A DNA stretch of 64,000 nt from Parasponia andersonii (taxonomy: Eukaryota; Streptophyta; Magnoliopsida; Rosales; Cannabaceae): positions 30,258 to 94,257 of the forward strand of contig JXTB01000491.1 of NCBI GenBank assembly GCA_002914805.1. The letters are read 5' to 3'. This document shows positions 62,715 through 64,000 of the stretch, one piece after another; positions within the stretch are counted from its first letter, which is position 1; each line of letters starts with the position of its first letter. A model generated the notes under the pieces. That model worked only from the letters and a program-made list of their open reading frames with translations, searched no databases and was not told the DNA's origin. The translations under genes were made by a program, and so were the position numbers.

Positions 62715-62870
62715 TTGTAAAATGTAAGAGAGAAAGAGCATTAATGATGTACGTCTTTTCATACATTTCATTATAGATATTGGATCACTATTAAATGGTG
62801 ATCCAACGGTTAAAACAAAAATATTAAATGGTGATCCAACGGTTAAAAAAAATACCTATTCATAGGTAAA
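62715..62870 (+). mobile_element. MITE-like repeat, copy 2
   Basis: Contains AAAATGTAAGAGAGAAAGAG, ATTAATGATGTACGTCTTTT and TTGGATCACT, then two copies (62790-62815 and 62823-62848) of ATTAAATGGTGATCCAACGG. It matches the minus strand of 57395-57545. Confidence 0.5.
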
Positions 62871-63119
62871 AGAAAAAAATACTTATTTGATTTACAGCCT
62901 ATGTATATATATCAAGATTACTACTTCCCTCCTGAAATTATTATATATATGCTCCGTCCGCTACTTCATATACAAAATATCGTCTTTGGACTGTGATTAA
63001 CAAAATATTTGTGTGCATGCATGTATAGGATTTCCTTTAATTACCTTAATTTAGTTTTGTGGTGTGTATATATACATTTATTTCGAATTTGGCAAAAGAT
63101 TTGTTTTCCTAGAGAGGCG

Positions 63120-63181
63120 AACATTCTTTAATCTCCAACTAAGATGAAAGAACATTCTTTAATCTCCAACTAAGATGAAAG
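63120..63181 (+). repeat. 31-base perfect tandem duplication
   Basis: Two identical adjacent units begin at 63120 and 63151 (AACATTCTTTAATCTCCAAC and 11 more bases). No gene is involved. Confidence 0.95.
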
Positions 63182-64000
63182 AATCTATGAATATTTCACA
63201 CACACATAAATATAATAATAAGTTATCAGGGTTACAAAGATGCATTGGGACTGCTTCTCGCTTGTTGCCAGCAAATTAAATTATAAAGGACATGTATGAC
63301 CCAAATCGATCATTATATATGTTCTTCATTACGAACTGATTTCTTATTATCGTTCTCTAATCTAGAAGAAGGAAAATATTTAATATAAGGATGGCTTAGT
63401 TCATTTTATTGTGGCACATATTATGAGGACAATTAATTGAATGCTTATTATTCAAAAGCTTGTAAATAATTTATTATTTAGAGTACTTTATCAACCGAAC
63501 AAATATATAACAAGCGCGATAGGTATTATACCTTTTTCTTCCTTGCAAAAAAAAAAAAAAAAATCACCTTCTCCTAGACTTTATCACATGTATGTATATA
63601 TATGTGTATACATTACAGTGTCAAATGACAAAATGATAATCATTAAGCATACATAATAGATTAATCAATCCTCCTAAAGTTATAATGAGAAATAATGTGA
63701 TGAAATGATTATACCTCTTGCCTCTTGGCTCTTCCATCTCACTTTTTAATTCCGCTTATAATTTGTCTCACCTCTGAAAAAATGAAAAGAAGAGAAAAGA
63801 AAAGAAAATAATAGAAGAAAAGAAAAGAAAAGAAAAGACGAGACAAGAAAAGAAAGAGAGAAAGGGTTTGATGCTTTTAGCCTTTAGGAGGGGTTAAGAC
63901 GGACGGCCCACTTGTGCTTGCGGATCAAAATGGGTATCATCAGCCCAGATGAGTAGTGGGCTTTTCTGGCGCGACTATAGGAACGTAACCACAGTGAAAG

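Larger units (their letters stand above)
61885..64000. other. 3' flank of SMR gene, no gene seen
   Basis: AT-rich sequence with (TA)n arrays at 61888-61904, 62092-62124 and 62609-62660, a MITE-like copy (62715-62870), a 31-base tandem duplication and a purine-rich (AAAAG)n run at 63780-63860. The last 100 bases are GC-richer and may belong to something beyond the window, but I cannot identify it. Confidence 0.55.

Noticed and set aside
1-64000. CRISPR arrays, rRNA genes or bacterial-type operons
   Set aside because: No regularly spaced direct repeats with unique spacers and no rRNA cores were seen. The genes are eukaryotic with introns. I also did not recognise a tRNA or a known conserved microRNA, though short ones could be missed by eye.

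Overview
This window looks like nuclear DNA of a eudicot plant. It is AT-rich, has short-exon genes with GT..AG introns, carries many (TA)n, (CT)n and poly-A/T tracts, and contains plant-only families (Dof, SIAMESE-related, XBAT ankyrin-RING, GT14 glucuronosyltransferase). The species cannot be named from the sequence. Two ambiguous bases (32637 and 46118) mark it as a draft assembly.

Layout. 3.0-5.4 kb (+): a four-exon GT14 family type II transferase (GlcAT14-like, 448 aa). 6.7-9.8 kb: a decayed Ty3/gypsy-like element (LTR-like leader with internal tandem repeats, broken gag, then a second gypsy-type ORF fragment). 11.5-14.2 kb (+): an eight-exon E2F dimerisation partner close to DPA (296 aa). 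16.7-18.1 kb (+): a two-exon Dof transcription factor of the DOF2.4/DOF5.1/DOF3.6 type (380 aa). 18.1-33.2 kb: a 15-kb gene-poor tract with microsatellites, a degenerate terminal-inverted-repeat element and small tandem duplications. 33.5-36.6 kb (+): an eight-exon XB3/XBAT31-type ankyrin-RING E3 ligase (442 aa). 38.4-54.1 kb: five genes in a row on the minus strand: a plant protein of unknown function (227 aa), a conserved protein with an HDIP(S/A)TAxTRAKNxA signature (297 aa), a small unreported-looking two-exon gene (about 96 aa, with an apparent one-base lesion at its start), a WDR44-like WD40 protein (about 930 aa) and ALG10 (506 aa). 54.1-61.1 kb: gene-poor. 61.1-61.9 kb (+): an intronless, unusually long SIAMESE-related CDK inhibitor (255 aa) embedded in (TA)n arrays. 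61.9-64.0 kb: no gene seen.

How the genes relate. They do not form an operon-like system; this is an ordinary plant gene neighbourhood. Two genes act in the cell cycle (DPA with E2F at G1/S, SMR on CDK complexes) and two in glycosylation (ALG10 in the ER, GT14 in the Golgi), probably by coincidence. Exon joins below were worked out by hand from reading frame, GT/AG sites and family similarity. They close in frame for GT14, DPA, Dof, XBAT31, the 297-aa protein, the 227-aa protein, ALG10 and the WD40 gene up to the ambiguous base.

The best leads for something undescribed are the 297-aa protein (resembling archaeal proteins as I recall them), the small gene at 45.5-45.9 kb, and a dispersed MITE-like family with copies at 57.4 and 62.7 kb.
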